A stretch of DNA of 64,000 nt from UBA2210 sp036825195 (lineage in GTDB: Bacteria; Desulfobacterota; Syntrophia; Syntrophales; UBA2210), in the NCBI GenBank assembly GCA_036825195.1, contig DAISYQ010000007.1:1-64000 (forward strand), given 5' to 3'. Under the pieces are notes generated by a model. It saw nothing but the letters and a program-made list of their open reading frames with translations, made no database searches and was not told the DNA's origin. Shown here piece after piece: positions 54,955-63,129 of this stretch (positions within the stretch are counted from its first letter, which is position 1; every line of letters begins with the position of its first letter). Both the position numbers and the translations under genes were made by a program.

Positions 54955-55404
54955 CTATGCCCCGGGATGTTTTTTGAGTATCTGATTTCCGATAACGGTG
55001 AAGACCTTTTCTCCTTTTTGATTATAGCTTGCATACATGAAGCGTACCGTGCCGCGGTCATCATGTTTTTTTGAGGGGATTTTTTCCATGACTTCGCCCA
55101 CGGCATGGAGCGTATCTCCGGGCCTGACGGGTTTAAGCCACCGGAGTTCTTCAAAACCGGGGGACCCGAGATTGTTTGACAGCACGCCGGTCATGAGAAA
55201 TAACTTGAATGTCAGGGCGATCGTATGGATGCCACTGGCAACGAGTCCGCCGAAGATCGAATCCTGTGCCTCAACGACATTGGTGTGGAATACCTGCGGA
55301 TCGAACTGCATGGCGAAATCGATAATCTGACTCTCCGTTATGGTCATCCCCGGTGATTCAAATCTGTCTCCTGCCTGAAAGTCTTCAAAATATAAACCGG
55401 CCAT
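54955..55404 (-). CDS. MaoC-like dehydratase / (R)-enoyl-CoA hydratase
   Basis: 149 residues with a single hotdog fold. The hydratase motif D-x4-H is visible in FAMQFDPQVFHTN, followed by GGLVASGIHTIAL. It hydrates trans-2-enoyl-CoA to the (R)-3-hydroxy form (family knowledge). The ATG at 55404 follows AGGAGG; an earlier start at 55437 is less likely. It lies in the minus-strand acyl-CoA operon. Confidence 0.88.
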   Translation of the reverse strand: MAGLYFEDFQAGDRFESPGMTITESQIIDFAMQFDPQVFHTNVVEAQDSIFGGLVASGIHTIALTFKLFLMTGVLSNNLGSPGFEELRWLKPVRPGDTLHAVGEVMEKIPSKKHDDRGTVRFMYASYNQKGEKVFTVIGNQILKKHPGA

Positions 55405-55490
55405 ACGTCGATCCTCCTGAGGTTTATCCATATGCATGCATTCTGATTGTCAGCTCCGTCATATATCTTTGCGGAGGACTGAGCGATTCA

Positions 55491-56201
55491 TCATCGGTAT
55501 GTCACCATATCCCGCTCTTTCTGCAGCTCAAGATGGGATATTTCATTGAAGCCCGCCAGGGCGGCTCCGCTGCCGTTATACACAAACCGCGTAACGGACG
55601 TATTGGCGATCTGCCAACTGAGCCGGATCGTGTGCTCGTTGGACAGATCGAGGTGTTTCTGTACGGTCGCGGCGATGGGGCCGCCCGATGTGAACAGAAA
55701 AACCTTCTTTCCACCGGTATGGCGTGACATGATTTCCGTAATCCCCCGCCATACCTTCGATGAGAAGGTGTCCCACGATTCAACACCCTCCTTCTCAAAA
55801 TCGCCCGACACCCATCGCAGCATCGCCACCTCGAAGATTCGCTTGAAGGACTGATCATCGGTGTAGATCTTCTCCAGATCGTCTTTCACGGAAGGATTTT
55901 CGCTGATCATGTCGTGTATCTGAGATACTACAACGGCATGGGCGTCAAGCTCGTTGAGGGCTTCGCACAGAGCGAGTTCCGGCATGGCGATACCCCGTTC
56001 ATGAAAGCGGCGGGTGACCTCTTGCGCGGTCGCCAACTGGCGCTGCAGGGTCCAGGAATAGACGGCGTCGGCGCGCAGTCCCGTGTTGATCAGGTGTTCC
56101 CCCAATATCCCGGCCTGCCTGAGACCTTTTTCGGAAAGCCTGTCATAATTATGCTCTCCGAAGGATGCCTGACCATGTCGTATCATATAGAGTGTACTCA
56201 T
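55491..56201 (-). CDS. Histidine phosphatase family protein
   Basis: 236 residues. The catalytic histidine lies in LYMIRHGQASFG (RHG motif), and the second histidine probably in LFTSGGPIAATVQKHL, where S-G replaces the usual S-H-G. The first ten codons form the inner part of a 15-bp hairpin with the sequence just before the start codon, so translation is probably controlled by RNA structure. The start at 56201 is chosen because the RHG motif must be near the N-terminus; a frame open to 56273 gives extra residues of low plausibility. Confidence 0.85.
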   Translation of the reverse strand: MSTLYMIRHGQASFGEHNYDRLSEKGLRQAGILGEHLINTGLRADAVYSWTLQRQLATAQEVTRRFHERGIAMPELALCEALNELDAHAVVVSQIHDMISENPSVKDDLEKIYTDDQSFKRIFEVAMLRWVSGDFEKEGVESWDTFSSKVWRGITEIMSRHTGGKKVFLFTSGGPIAATVQKHLDLSNEHTIRLSWQIANTSVTRFVYNGSGAALAGFNEISHLELQKERDMVTYR

Positions 56202-56221
56202 GGAGAACTCTATATGATACG
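56179..56221 (-). promoter_or_regulatory. Start-codon hairpin of the histidine phosphatase gene
   Basis: Plus-strand arms CGTATCATATAGAGT (56179-56193) and ACTCTATATGATACG (56207-56221) are perfect 15-bp complements with a 13-base loop. The loop holds the start codon (CAT at 56199-56201 on the plus strand). In the transcript the start codon and its close neighbourhood are thus enclosed by an AU-rich stem, as in RNA thermosensors or translational switches. Confidence 0.7.
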
Positions 56222-56269
56222 CAGGCGGACATGTCAATAAGATCTGGAGCGAGCGTTCGCTTTGTGTAT

Positions 56270-57085
56270 TCAATCTATGTCAGGAAAGTTTGGCTTTTCC
56301 CTTGCGAGGAAGGCGGATATTCCATGGTAGCATTCCCCCGATGCTATGAGCGTCACGGCGCTTTCCGTCTCCAGTTCGAGGGCCTCCCGAAGGGGAATGC
56401 CGCAGGCGGAGCGAATCACTTCCAGGGCGGAGCGAATGGCACGCGGCCCATTGCCGGCAATGGTCTCGGCCAGTTCGAGCGCCTCTTCACAAACTCTTCC
56501 CCGCGAGCTGATGCGATTGATTAAACCCAGATCGTATGCTTCCTGGGCCGGAACCTCCCGTGCGGTGAGTATCATATCGGCGGCCTTTGACGGACCGACC
56601 AGCCTCGCAAGAGCCGCTCCTCCCCCCCAGTCCGGCATGAGCCCCAGACGGACTTCCGAGAAACTGATCACGGCCTCAGGGTCCATGACCCTCAGATCGC
56701 ATCGGACCGCAAGCTCCGCTCCTCCGCCGTAGGCCTTGCCGTTGATGGCGGCGATAAGGGGAACGGGCAGAGAAGCCAGTCCGTCCACGGCCATGCGGAT
56801 ATGCCGTATCAGGTTTTCAACGGGGGTTCGATCATGGTTCGCGACCGCTTCGATCAGGTTCGAGATCTGCGGATTGTCCGGATTGACGTCAAAGCCGGCA
56901 CTGAATGCCGAGTCTCCGGCTCCGGTCACTACAATGACCCGTGGAAGATTTCCCCGCAATTGTGCCACCACCTGCTCGAGTTCAAACCACATTGTCTGAT
57001 TAAAGGTGTTTAATCGTTTCGGGCGATCGAGGGTGATGACCGCGATGTGATCCCTGCGTTCAAGACGGATACCATATTCGGACAT
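56270..57085 (-). CDS. Enoyl-CoA hydratase/isomerase family protein
   Basis: 271 residues. The core is clear: DRPKRLNTFNQTM, AINGKAYGGGAELAVRCDLRV and FSEVRLGLMPDWGGGAAL. The first glutamate position is kept (SEVRLG); the second reads AADMIL, with aspartate in place of glutamate, and the PDWGG motif is common in isomerase-like members. GGAAAGGA lies before the ATG. It is the second gene of the minus-strand operon after the acyl-CoA ligase. Confidence 0.88.
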   Translation of the reverse strand: MSEYGIRLERRDHIAVITLDRPKRLNTFNQTMWFELEQVVAQLRGNLPRVIVVTGAGDSAFSAGFDVNPDNPQISNLIEAVANHDRTPVENLIRHIRMAVDGLASLPVPLIAAINGKAYGGGAELAVRCDLRVMDPEAVISFSEVRLGLMPDWGGGAALARLVGPSKAADMILTAREVPAQEAYDLGLINRISSRGRVCEEALELAETIAGNGPRAIRSALEVIRSACGIPLREALELETESAVTLIASGECYHGISAFLAREKPNFPDID

Positions 57086-57158
57086 TGTTCGATCCTTTCC
57101 GTATGCATCGTTGATAATAAGGGCCGGAAGACAGAGTATCCTGCTTCTCCGATGGAAG

Positions 57159-58886
57159 CTATTCGCCCGTATATTCGCCCCGCAGCCGCAGACTTTCCAG
57201 TTCTTCTTCTTCGAGTTTCTTGTAAGCTACCTTGCCGACGAGGGTGAGCGGAAGTTCTTTGCGGAATTCGATTTCTCTCGGGCAGCTCCATTTGATCAGG
57301 GCTTTTCTGCAGTGGACTATCAGCTCCTCCTTCATATCTTCCGTTTCCTTTGATGGATCCTTCATGATAACGAAGGCCTTGACCTTTTCGACCTGCGCCC
57401 TGTCGGGTACTCCAATAACGCAGGCGTCGGCGACGTCCGGATGGCTGTAGAGGATCTCTTCCACCTGGGCCGGGTATACATTCATCCCCGATGACTTGAT
57501 CATCCTCTTGAGCCTCAGCTTAAAGTAGAAGAATCCATCCTCGTCCATGCTGGCGATGTCACCGGTGTGGAGCCAGATCCTTCCGTCGGCATGTTTCTTC
57601 AGGGTATTGGCGGTTTCATCCGGCTGGTCGAGGTATCCGAGCATAACCGCCGGCCCGCTGACGCACAGTTCTCCGTCTTCACCCGGCGGCGCCTCGTCGG
57701 TGGTATCTTTTATCACCACCTTTGCCAGCATGTCCGGAAACGGTATGCCAACGCTTCCCTCTCGGTACGTATTGATGGGGGTAGCCATGATGGCCGTAAC
57801 CGCTTCGGTCAGTCCATACCCTTCGAGCAGTTTAACATCGCCTCCGCCCTTGCGGACGGTTTCTTCGAATTTCTCTTTTACCACCCGTGGAAGGGTGTCG
57901 GCGCCGCTGAAGGTGGCCTTCAGACAGCTCAGATCGGCGCTCTTGAAATCGGGGTTGCGGCACAGGGCTTCGAAGAGGGTCGGAACGCCCACCATGAACG
58001 AGGGTTTCTTGGTCTTGATGAGTTTCGCAACGGTCTCGGGAGTAAAGGTGGGAACGAGGATACTCGTGGCGCCTCCCATGAAGGCGGCGTTCACGCATAC
58101 CCCCAGACCGAACCCGTGGAATATGGGGAGTATGGCGAGTATAGATGCGCCCCCCTCCACATCTCTCATCTTTCCCCATTCAGCCACCTGCATGCCCTCG
58201 CTTATGAAATTCATGTTGGAGAGCATGATCCCTTTCGGGACTCCCGTGGTGCCGCCGCTGTAGAGAATGACGGCGAGATCGTCTGTGTCCACGGTGACTT
58301 CCGGTGCCGGTGGGTACCCTGTGCTCATCAGATCGTTCCACCATCGGATCCGTGGATCATCGGGAACCTTCGGAATCTTACGACCCTTGGTGATGTAAAA
58401 CCCGAACCGTTTCAGCGGGGGGAGGTAATCGCCAATCTTTGTCAGAATGAGGGTCTTGACACCGGTATTGTCGAGAATTGTGTTGAAAACACCGTAGAAC
58501 GCGTCGAGAGTCAGAGCGACGGTGCTCTTGCTAACATTCAGGTAAAACTCTATTTCACCGGCGGTAGAGAGGGGGTGGATCATGCTCGCCACCGCGCCGA
58601 GTTTGTTGGCCGCGTAAAAACAGATGATGCCCTGGGGCGTCGTGGGCATGGAGATGGTAATGCGGTCTCCTTTCCGGAGGCCTGCCGCTGCCAGTGCGTT
58701 GGCGAATCGTTCTATCTCTCCGGCAAACTGTCTGTATGTGGAGGTGTTCCCCATAAAATCATAGGCGATGGAATCCGGATATTCTTGGACCGACCGCATA
58801 AGGGACTCGTACATGCTGATTCTGGGGTAATCAAGGGTTGTCGGGGTGTCTTCATAGAACGTAAGCCACGGTTTCTTTTCGTACAT
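57159..58886 (-). CDS. Acyl-CoA synthetase (AMP-forming)
   Basis: 575 residues of the ANL superfamily, which adenylates an acid and loads it on CoA. The P-loop is LYSGGTTGVPKGIML, followed by GYGLTEAVTAIM, WLHTGDIASMDEDGF and RLKRMIKSSGMNVYPAQVEE. The C-terminal lysine needed for adenylation is in LTLVGKVAYKKL. AAGGAGGG precedes the ATG. It opens the minus-strand acyl-CoA operon and is divergent from the 2-hydroxyacyl-CoA dehydratase operon, so it may supply the CoA ester used there (inference). Substrate length cannot be told. Confidence 0.92.
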   Translation of the reverse strand: MYEKKPWLTFYEDTPTTLDYPRISMYESLMRSVQEYPDSIAYDFMGNTSTYRQFAGEIERFANALAAAGLRKGDRITISMPTTPQGIICFYAANKLGAVASMIHPLSTAGEIEFYLNVSKSTVALTLDAFYGVFNTILDNTGVKTLILTKIGDYLPPLKRFGFYITKGRKIPKVPDDPRIRWWNDLMSTGYPPAPEVTVDTDDLAVILYSGGTTGVPKGIMLSNMNFISEGMQVAEWGKMRDVEGGASILAILPIFHGFGLGVCVNAAFMGGATSILVPTFTPETVAKLIKTKKPSFMVGVPTLFEALCRNPDFKSADLSCLKATFSGADTLPRVVKEKFEETVRKGGGDVKLLEGYGLTEAVTAIMATPINTYREGSVGIPFPDMLAKVVIKDTTDEAPPGEDGELCVSGPAVMLGYLDQPDETANTLKKHADGRIWLHTGDIASMDEDGFFYFKLRLKRMIKSSGMNVYPAQVEEILYSHPDVADACVIGVPDRAQVEKVKAFVIMKDPSKETEDMKEELIVHCRKALIKWSCPREIEFRKELPLTLVGKVAYKKLEEEELESLRLRGEYTGE

Positions 58887-59048
58887 AAGTTTCCCTCCTT
58901 ATGATATGGCTGGCCTGTTTTTATCTCCCCCTTTGCATGGGAAAAGTCAACACAAAAAACAGGTGACAGTTGTACCGGAATGTGCTACCAGTTTTCCGCG
59001 GGGGGCAAGTCTTTTTCCAAATCCGAAATTCAACCGAAAGGAGCACCT

Positions 59049-60164
59049 ATGGAGCGATTCGATGATTTTCACGAGGCGGCATCGGATACCGAAGCGTACA
59101 TACGGAATCTGAAGGAAAGCGGTAGGAAGGTGCTGGGGTATATGTGTTCCTACACTCCCGAGGAGATTATATATGCGGCCGGTGCGCACCCGTTGAGACT
59201 CTTCGGCGCGGAGACAAACAGCGCCCTGGCCGACGCCCATCTCCAGTCCTATACCTGCTCCCTTGCGAGAGGAGTGCTTGAAGGCGCTCTTTCGGGCAAG
59301 CTGAATTACCTCGACGGTATGGTATTTCCCCATACCTGCGATACCGTCCAGAGACTTTCTGATATCTGGCGCCTCAACACGGATTTCGGTTTTTTCACGG
59401 ATATCGTCCTTCCCGTGAAGCTCGACACCGAAAGCGCGAAAGAATATATGAACAATGTCCTTTGTAAGTTCAGGAGAGACCTGGAGAAGGGCATGGGTGT
59501 CACGGTAACCGACGAGACGCTGAAGGAATCAATCGAAACGTACAATACGATACGCGGCTGTCTCAAGGCCATCTACGAGTTACGATCCGAGGAGCCCGGC
59601 ATCCTGACAGGCGGCGATGTCCATGCAATCGTCAAAGGTTCCATGATCATGGACAGGAAGTATCTGCTGAAGCGGCTCCCCGAAGTCATAGAGACCCTGA
59701 GAGGGGCAAAAGCACCGTCAGACACGGAGAAAAAGAGGGTGGCCCTTGTTGGAAGTATCTGTAACCATCCCGATATCTATGCCATCATCGAGCAATCCGG
59801 GGGTGTTGTCGTATGGGACGACCTCTGCACCGGTTCGAGATACTTTGAAGGAGAGATCGGAACAGATGGCGATCCCATTGCCGCAATTGCGGACAGATAT
59901 ATCAAACGGCAAATATGTCCCGCAAAATATATGTCCACCACATCCAGGGGGGACAGCCTTGTGGAGATGATCAGGAAACACCGTGTTCAGGGTGTCATAT
60001 TCCTCCTGCTGAAGTTCTGTGACCCTCACGACTTTGACTATCCTTATATGAAGGGATTTCTGGACAGGGAACGGATACCCAGTATGCTGCTGGAAATCGA
60101 GGATCACCTGCCGTCCGAGGGTCAGTTGCTGACAAGATTTGAGACTTTCACCCATATGCTGTGA
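59049..60164 (+). CDS. 2-hydroxyacyl-CoA dehydratase subunit (HgdB/D-type)
   Basis: 371 residues. The family opening GRKVLGYMCSYTPEEIIYAA, with cysteines at the cluster-binding positions, is seen, then YTCSLARGVLEGAL and FPHTCDTVQRLSDIW. It should hold a [4Fe-4S] cluster and form a dimer with the next gene's product. The radical dehydratase removes water from a 2-hydroxyacyl-CoA after one-electron activation (family knowledge). The ATG at 59049 is preceded by AAAGGAGC; the frame extends to 58980 without support. Similar proteins form benzoyl-CoA reductase B/C subunits, but only one activator ATPase gene is present here, which favours a dehydratase. Confidence 0.87.
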   Translation: MERFDDFHEAASDTEAYIRNLKESGRKVLGYMCSYTPEEIIYAAGAHPLRLFGAETNSALADAHLQSYTCSLARGVLEGALSGKLNYLDGMVFPHTCDTVQRLSDIWRLNTDFGFFTDIVLPVKLDTESAKEYMNNVLCKFRRDLEKGMGVTVTDETLKESIETYNTIRGCLKAIYELRSEEPGILTGGDVHAIVKGSMIMDRKYLLKRLPEVIETLRGAKAPSDTEKKRVALVGSICNHPDIYAIIEQSGGVVVWDDLCTGSRYFEGEIGTDGDPIAAIADRYIKRQICPAKYMSTTSRGDSLVEMIRKHRVQGVIFLLLKFCDPHDFDYPYMKGFLDRERIPSMLLEIEDHLPSEGQLLTRFETFTHML

Positions 60165-60179
60165 GAAAGGAGTGAGGAT

Positions 60180-61412
60180 ATGACGGATGCCGGAGCGGAG
60201 AAGAACAGCAGAAAGATCAAGTCTGTCGGGAAGATGAAAGAGATCATGACCGCCTACTACATAGATGCCAAAACGGCACGCGAGACGGGAAAGAAGGTGG
60301 CATGGATCACCAGCGGAGGGCCCGTTGAACCACTCATAGCGATGGATGTGATTCCCGTCTACCCCGAGAATTACGGCGCCATGATCGGAGCCTCAAAGAT
60401 GGGCGGCGATCTGTGCGAAAGGGCGGAAGAGCTGGGGTACAGCGGTGATCTGTGTTCCTATGCGAGGGCCGATATTGTCTGTTCCATGGTGGACGGAGGA
60501 CCCATCGGGGGGCTTCCGAAGCCCGATATGCTCATATGCTGCAACAACATATGCGGGACCGTACTCAAGTGGTATGAGATACAGGCCCGGTATTACAACG
60601 TTCCCCTCTTTATTTTCGATACGCCCTTCTGCCACACCGGATACGCCGTTGAGGCACGGAAATACGTCCGGACTCAGATCGATGAGTACACACGCTTTTT
60701 GGAAAAGGCGTGCAATAAGAGGTTTGATCATGACAGGATGAAAGAGGTGGGTAGGCTCTCCGTCGAGGGACAGCACCTGTGGCAGGAGGTGCTCGACACC
60801 GCCATGAACAGACCGTCTCCCATGACCTGTTTTGACGCCTTCTTCCACCTAGCCCTCATCGTCACCCTGCGGGGGACGCAGATAGCGGTGGATTATTATA
60901 CATCGTTACTGGAAGAGATGAGGCAGCGGGTAGCAGACGGAATCAGCGCCATACCGAATGAACAATACCGCCTGTTGTGGGACAATCTCCCCATCTGGTA
61001 CCGGGTCAAGTGGCTGTCGGAGAAATTCGCGGCCCATGATGCCTGTCTGGTGGCCGACACCTATACCTCCGCGTGGTGCGGCCAGCTCAAATATATGGAT
61101 GAAGACAATTTTCTTGACTCCATGGCCGAGGGATACACACGGATATATCTCAATATCGGCGTGGATGAGATGATAAAGATCGTGCTGGAGATGGTGGACA
61201 AATATGACGTGGACGGCTTCGTTATGCACTCCAACAGGAGCTGCAAGCCCTATTCACTGGGCCAGTACGACATACAGCGCGCGGTTCAGAACGAGAGAGG
61301 AATTCCCTCCGTCATGATAGAGTCTCATATGATAGACGAGCGGAGTTTTTCCGAGAGCCAGGCGGAGACGCGAATAGACGCCTTCATGGAGATGATCAAA
61401 CAGAAAGGGTGA
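60180..61412 (+). CDS. 2-hydroxyacyl-CoA dehydratase second subunit
   Basis: 410 residues. Conserved parts include VAWITSGGPVEPLIAMDVIP, LCSYARADIVCSMVDGG and LICCNNICGTVLKWYE, which place cysteines for the cluster. It follows the first subunit by 15 bp with an AAGGAG before the ATG. Both subunits are needed for activity. The substrate is unknown. Confidence 0.88.
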   Translation: MTDAGAEKNSRKIKSVGKMKEIMTAYYIDAKTARETGKKVAWITSGGPVEPLIAMDVIPVYPENYGAMIGASKMGGDLCERAEELGYSGDLCSYARADIVCSMVDGGPIGGLPKPDMLICCNNICGTVLKWYEIQARYYNVPLFIFDTPFCHTGYAVEARKYVRTQIDEYTRFLEKACNKRFDHDRMKEVGRLSVEGQHLWQEVLDTAMNRPSPMTCFDAFFHLALIVTLRGTQIAVDYYTSLLEEMRQRVADGISAIPNEQYRLLWDNLPIWYRVKWLSEKFAAHDACLVADTYTSAWCGQLKYMDEDNFLDSMAEGYTRIYLNIGVDEMIKIVLEMVDKYDVDGFVMHSNRSCKPYSLGQYDIQRAVQNERGIPSVMIESHMIDERSFSESQAETRIDAFMEMIKQKG

Positions 61413-61415
61413 GTG

Positions 61416-62183
61416 ATGACCGAAATACGGTATGGATTGAAAGATCAGGTTGTGGTTGTGACGGGGGGAAGCAGGGGGATCGGACTGGAGATCGCGCGGA
61501 GCCTGCTCGGAGAAGGGGCCAAGGTTGTCATCTGCGGCAGAAAGAATGAGGGGCTCGATGGGGCGGCAAAGATCCTCGGAGGGGGCGACGATCTGATGAC
61601 CTTCCAGGCCCACATCGCAAAGGAGGCCGATGTCATCGCTCTCTTTGATGCGGTCATCGAACGGTTTTCTCGTCTGGATGTGCTGATAAACAATGTGGGT
61701 ATGAACATTATGACCCTATCGGTGGCGGATACCGAACCTGCCCTGTGGCAGAAGATCGTGGATACCAATCTGAACGGGACCTTTTTCTGCTCCAGAGCGG
61801 CCGCTGCCGTGATGAAGGGGCAGGGCACCGGAGGCAGGATCGTGAACATATCGTCTATCGCCGGCAGGAAGGCATCTCCCGGCATGGGGGTATACGGCAT
61901 CGCAAAGGCGGCCGTTGAGATGCTTACCAAGGTACTGGCTTCCGAACTTGCACCCTTCAATATCAGGGTCAATGCGGTTGCGCCCGCCATGGTGAGGACG
62001 GCCTTCAGCGAACCCTTCTGGTCCAACGAAGACATCCACCGTGAGATTATCAAAGGCATACCTCTGGGAAGAATAGCGGAACCGATGGACATCGTACATC
62101 CGACGCTCTTTCTTGCCTCAGAGGCATCCGGGTATATTACCGGACAGACCCTTGTGGTGGACGGCGGAGCTTCGGCCCTATAG
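61416..62183 (+). CDS. SDR-family dehydrogenase
   Basis: 255 residues. The NAD(P) motif TGGSRGIGLEIA, the NNVG segment, NISSIAG and the catalytic pair Y-x3-K in GVYGIAKAAVEM are present. It probably oxidises or reduces a hydroxy- or oxo-acyl-CoA, which would form the 2-hydroxyacyl-CoA substrate or use its product (inference). It begins three bases after the previous stop (GTG at 61413 or ATG at 61416). Confidence 0.9.
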   Translation: MTEIRYGLKDQVVVVTGGSRGIGLEIARSLLGEGAKVVICGRKNEGLDGAAKILGGGDDLMTFQAHIAKEADVIALFDAVIERFSRLDVLINNVGMNIMTLSVADTEPALWQKIVDTNLNGTFFCSRAAAAVMKGQGTGGRIVNISSIAGRKASPGMGVYGIAKAAVEMLTKVLASELAPFNIRVNAVAPAMVRTAFSEPFWSNEDIHREIIKGIPLGRIAEPMDIVHPTLFLASEASGYITGQTLVVDGGASAL

Positions 62184-62222
62184 CAAAATCCGCAAACCAA
62201 TCCCCAGGGAAGGAAATAAACA

Positions 62223-62990
62223 ATGATTACTGCCGGAATCGACATCGGTTCCATAACCGCCAAGGCGGTTGTCCTTTCGAACGACACGATACTCGGTTCG
62301 AAGGTCATCTTCACCGGGTATAATGCCCGGCAGGCTGGAAAGAACGTATTTGAGGACCTCCTCAAGGATCTGGGTCTGAATGTATCGTCGATAGAGAAGG
62401 TCGTGTCCACCGGCTATGGAAGAAACAGCGTACCCTTTGCAGACAAGGCCGTAACAGAGATCATATGTCACGGAGCCGGTGCGCATTATTTGAATCCCGC
62501 GGTCAGATCGGTCATAGATGTGGGGGGGCAAGACAGCAAGGTCCTGGTATTGGATTCCGCCGGAAGGGTAAAAGATTTTGCAATGAATGATAAATGCGCG
62601 GCAGGCACCGGCCGGTTCCTGGAGGTCATGGCCCGTGCGCTGGAATCGGACCTTGACGATTTCGGCGCCATGTCGCTGCAGTCCGATACTCCGTCGAAGA
62701 TCAGCAGCATCTGCACGGTATTCGCCGAATCGGAGGTGATTTCACTCATATCAAAAGGGAAAAGCAGAGAGGATATCATCGCGGGAATTCATGAATCGGT
62801 GGCATCCCGTATCTCTTCCATGGCCAGGAGGGTGGGAGTGACGGCCCCTGTGATGATGACGGGAGGGGTGGCGAGAAACATAGGGGTGGTGAGGGCCCTT
62901 GAGAGGGCGCTCGATATGTCGATTGAGGTTTCGGAATTTGCCCAGGTAAACGGTGCCGTGGGGGCGGCGATCATGGCGAGGAAGGCATAG
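62223..62990 (+). CDS. 2-hydroxyacyl-CoA dehydratase activator ATPase (HgdC/BadF-BcrA family)
   Basis: 255 residues, the length of HgdC. The ASKHA nucleotide site opens with AGIDIGSITAKAVVLS, and the second phosphate motif is DVGGQDSKVLVL. The cluster cysteines are C125 (NDKCAAGTGRF) and C164 (SSICTVFAESE), spaced 39 residues apart as in the activator of Acidaminococcus. It uses ATP to inject one electron into the dehydratase. Last gene of the operon, with an AAGGA in front. Confidence 0.93.
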   Translation: MITAGIDIGSITAKAVVLSNDTILGSKVIFTGYNARQAGKNVFEDLLKDLGLNVSSIEKVVSTGYGRNSVPFADKAVTEIICHGAGAHYLNPAVRSVIDVGGQDSKVLVLDSAGRVKDFAMNDKCAAGTGRFLEVMARALESDLDDFGAMSLQSDTPSKISSICTVFAESEVISLISKGKSREDIIAGIHESVASRISSMARRVGVTAPVMMTGGVARNIGVVRALERALDMSIEVSEFAQVNGAVGAAIMARKA

Positions 62991-63129
62991 AGTCCATCCT
63001 ATTAGAAACTATTTTTCATATGTTAGCGATTTATCTTTGACCTCCGGTCATAAATCTGATAACAAAAATTCTCTTTGACAGTAAACCTGCTGATTTTTCT
63101 ATTTCTTAAGAAAATATGAGGCATCCGGT

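Noticed and set aside
57567..58904. Plus-strand frame of 445 codons opposite the acyl-CoA ligase
   Set aside because: Shadow of a high-GC gene; ligase motifs on the minus strand are decisive.
59049..62990. ATP-dependent benzoyl-CoA reductase
   Set aside because: The B/C-like subunits are similar, but only one activator of HgdC length with HgdC-like cysteine spacing is present instead of a BcrA/BcrD pair.
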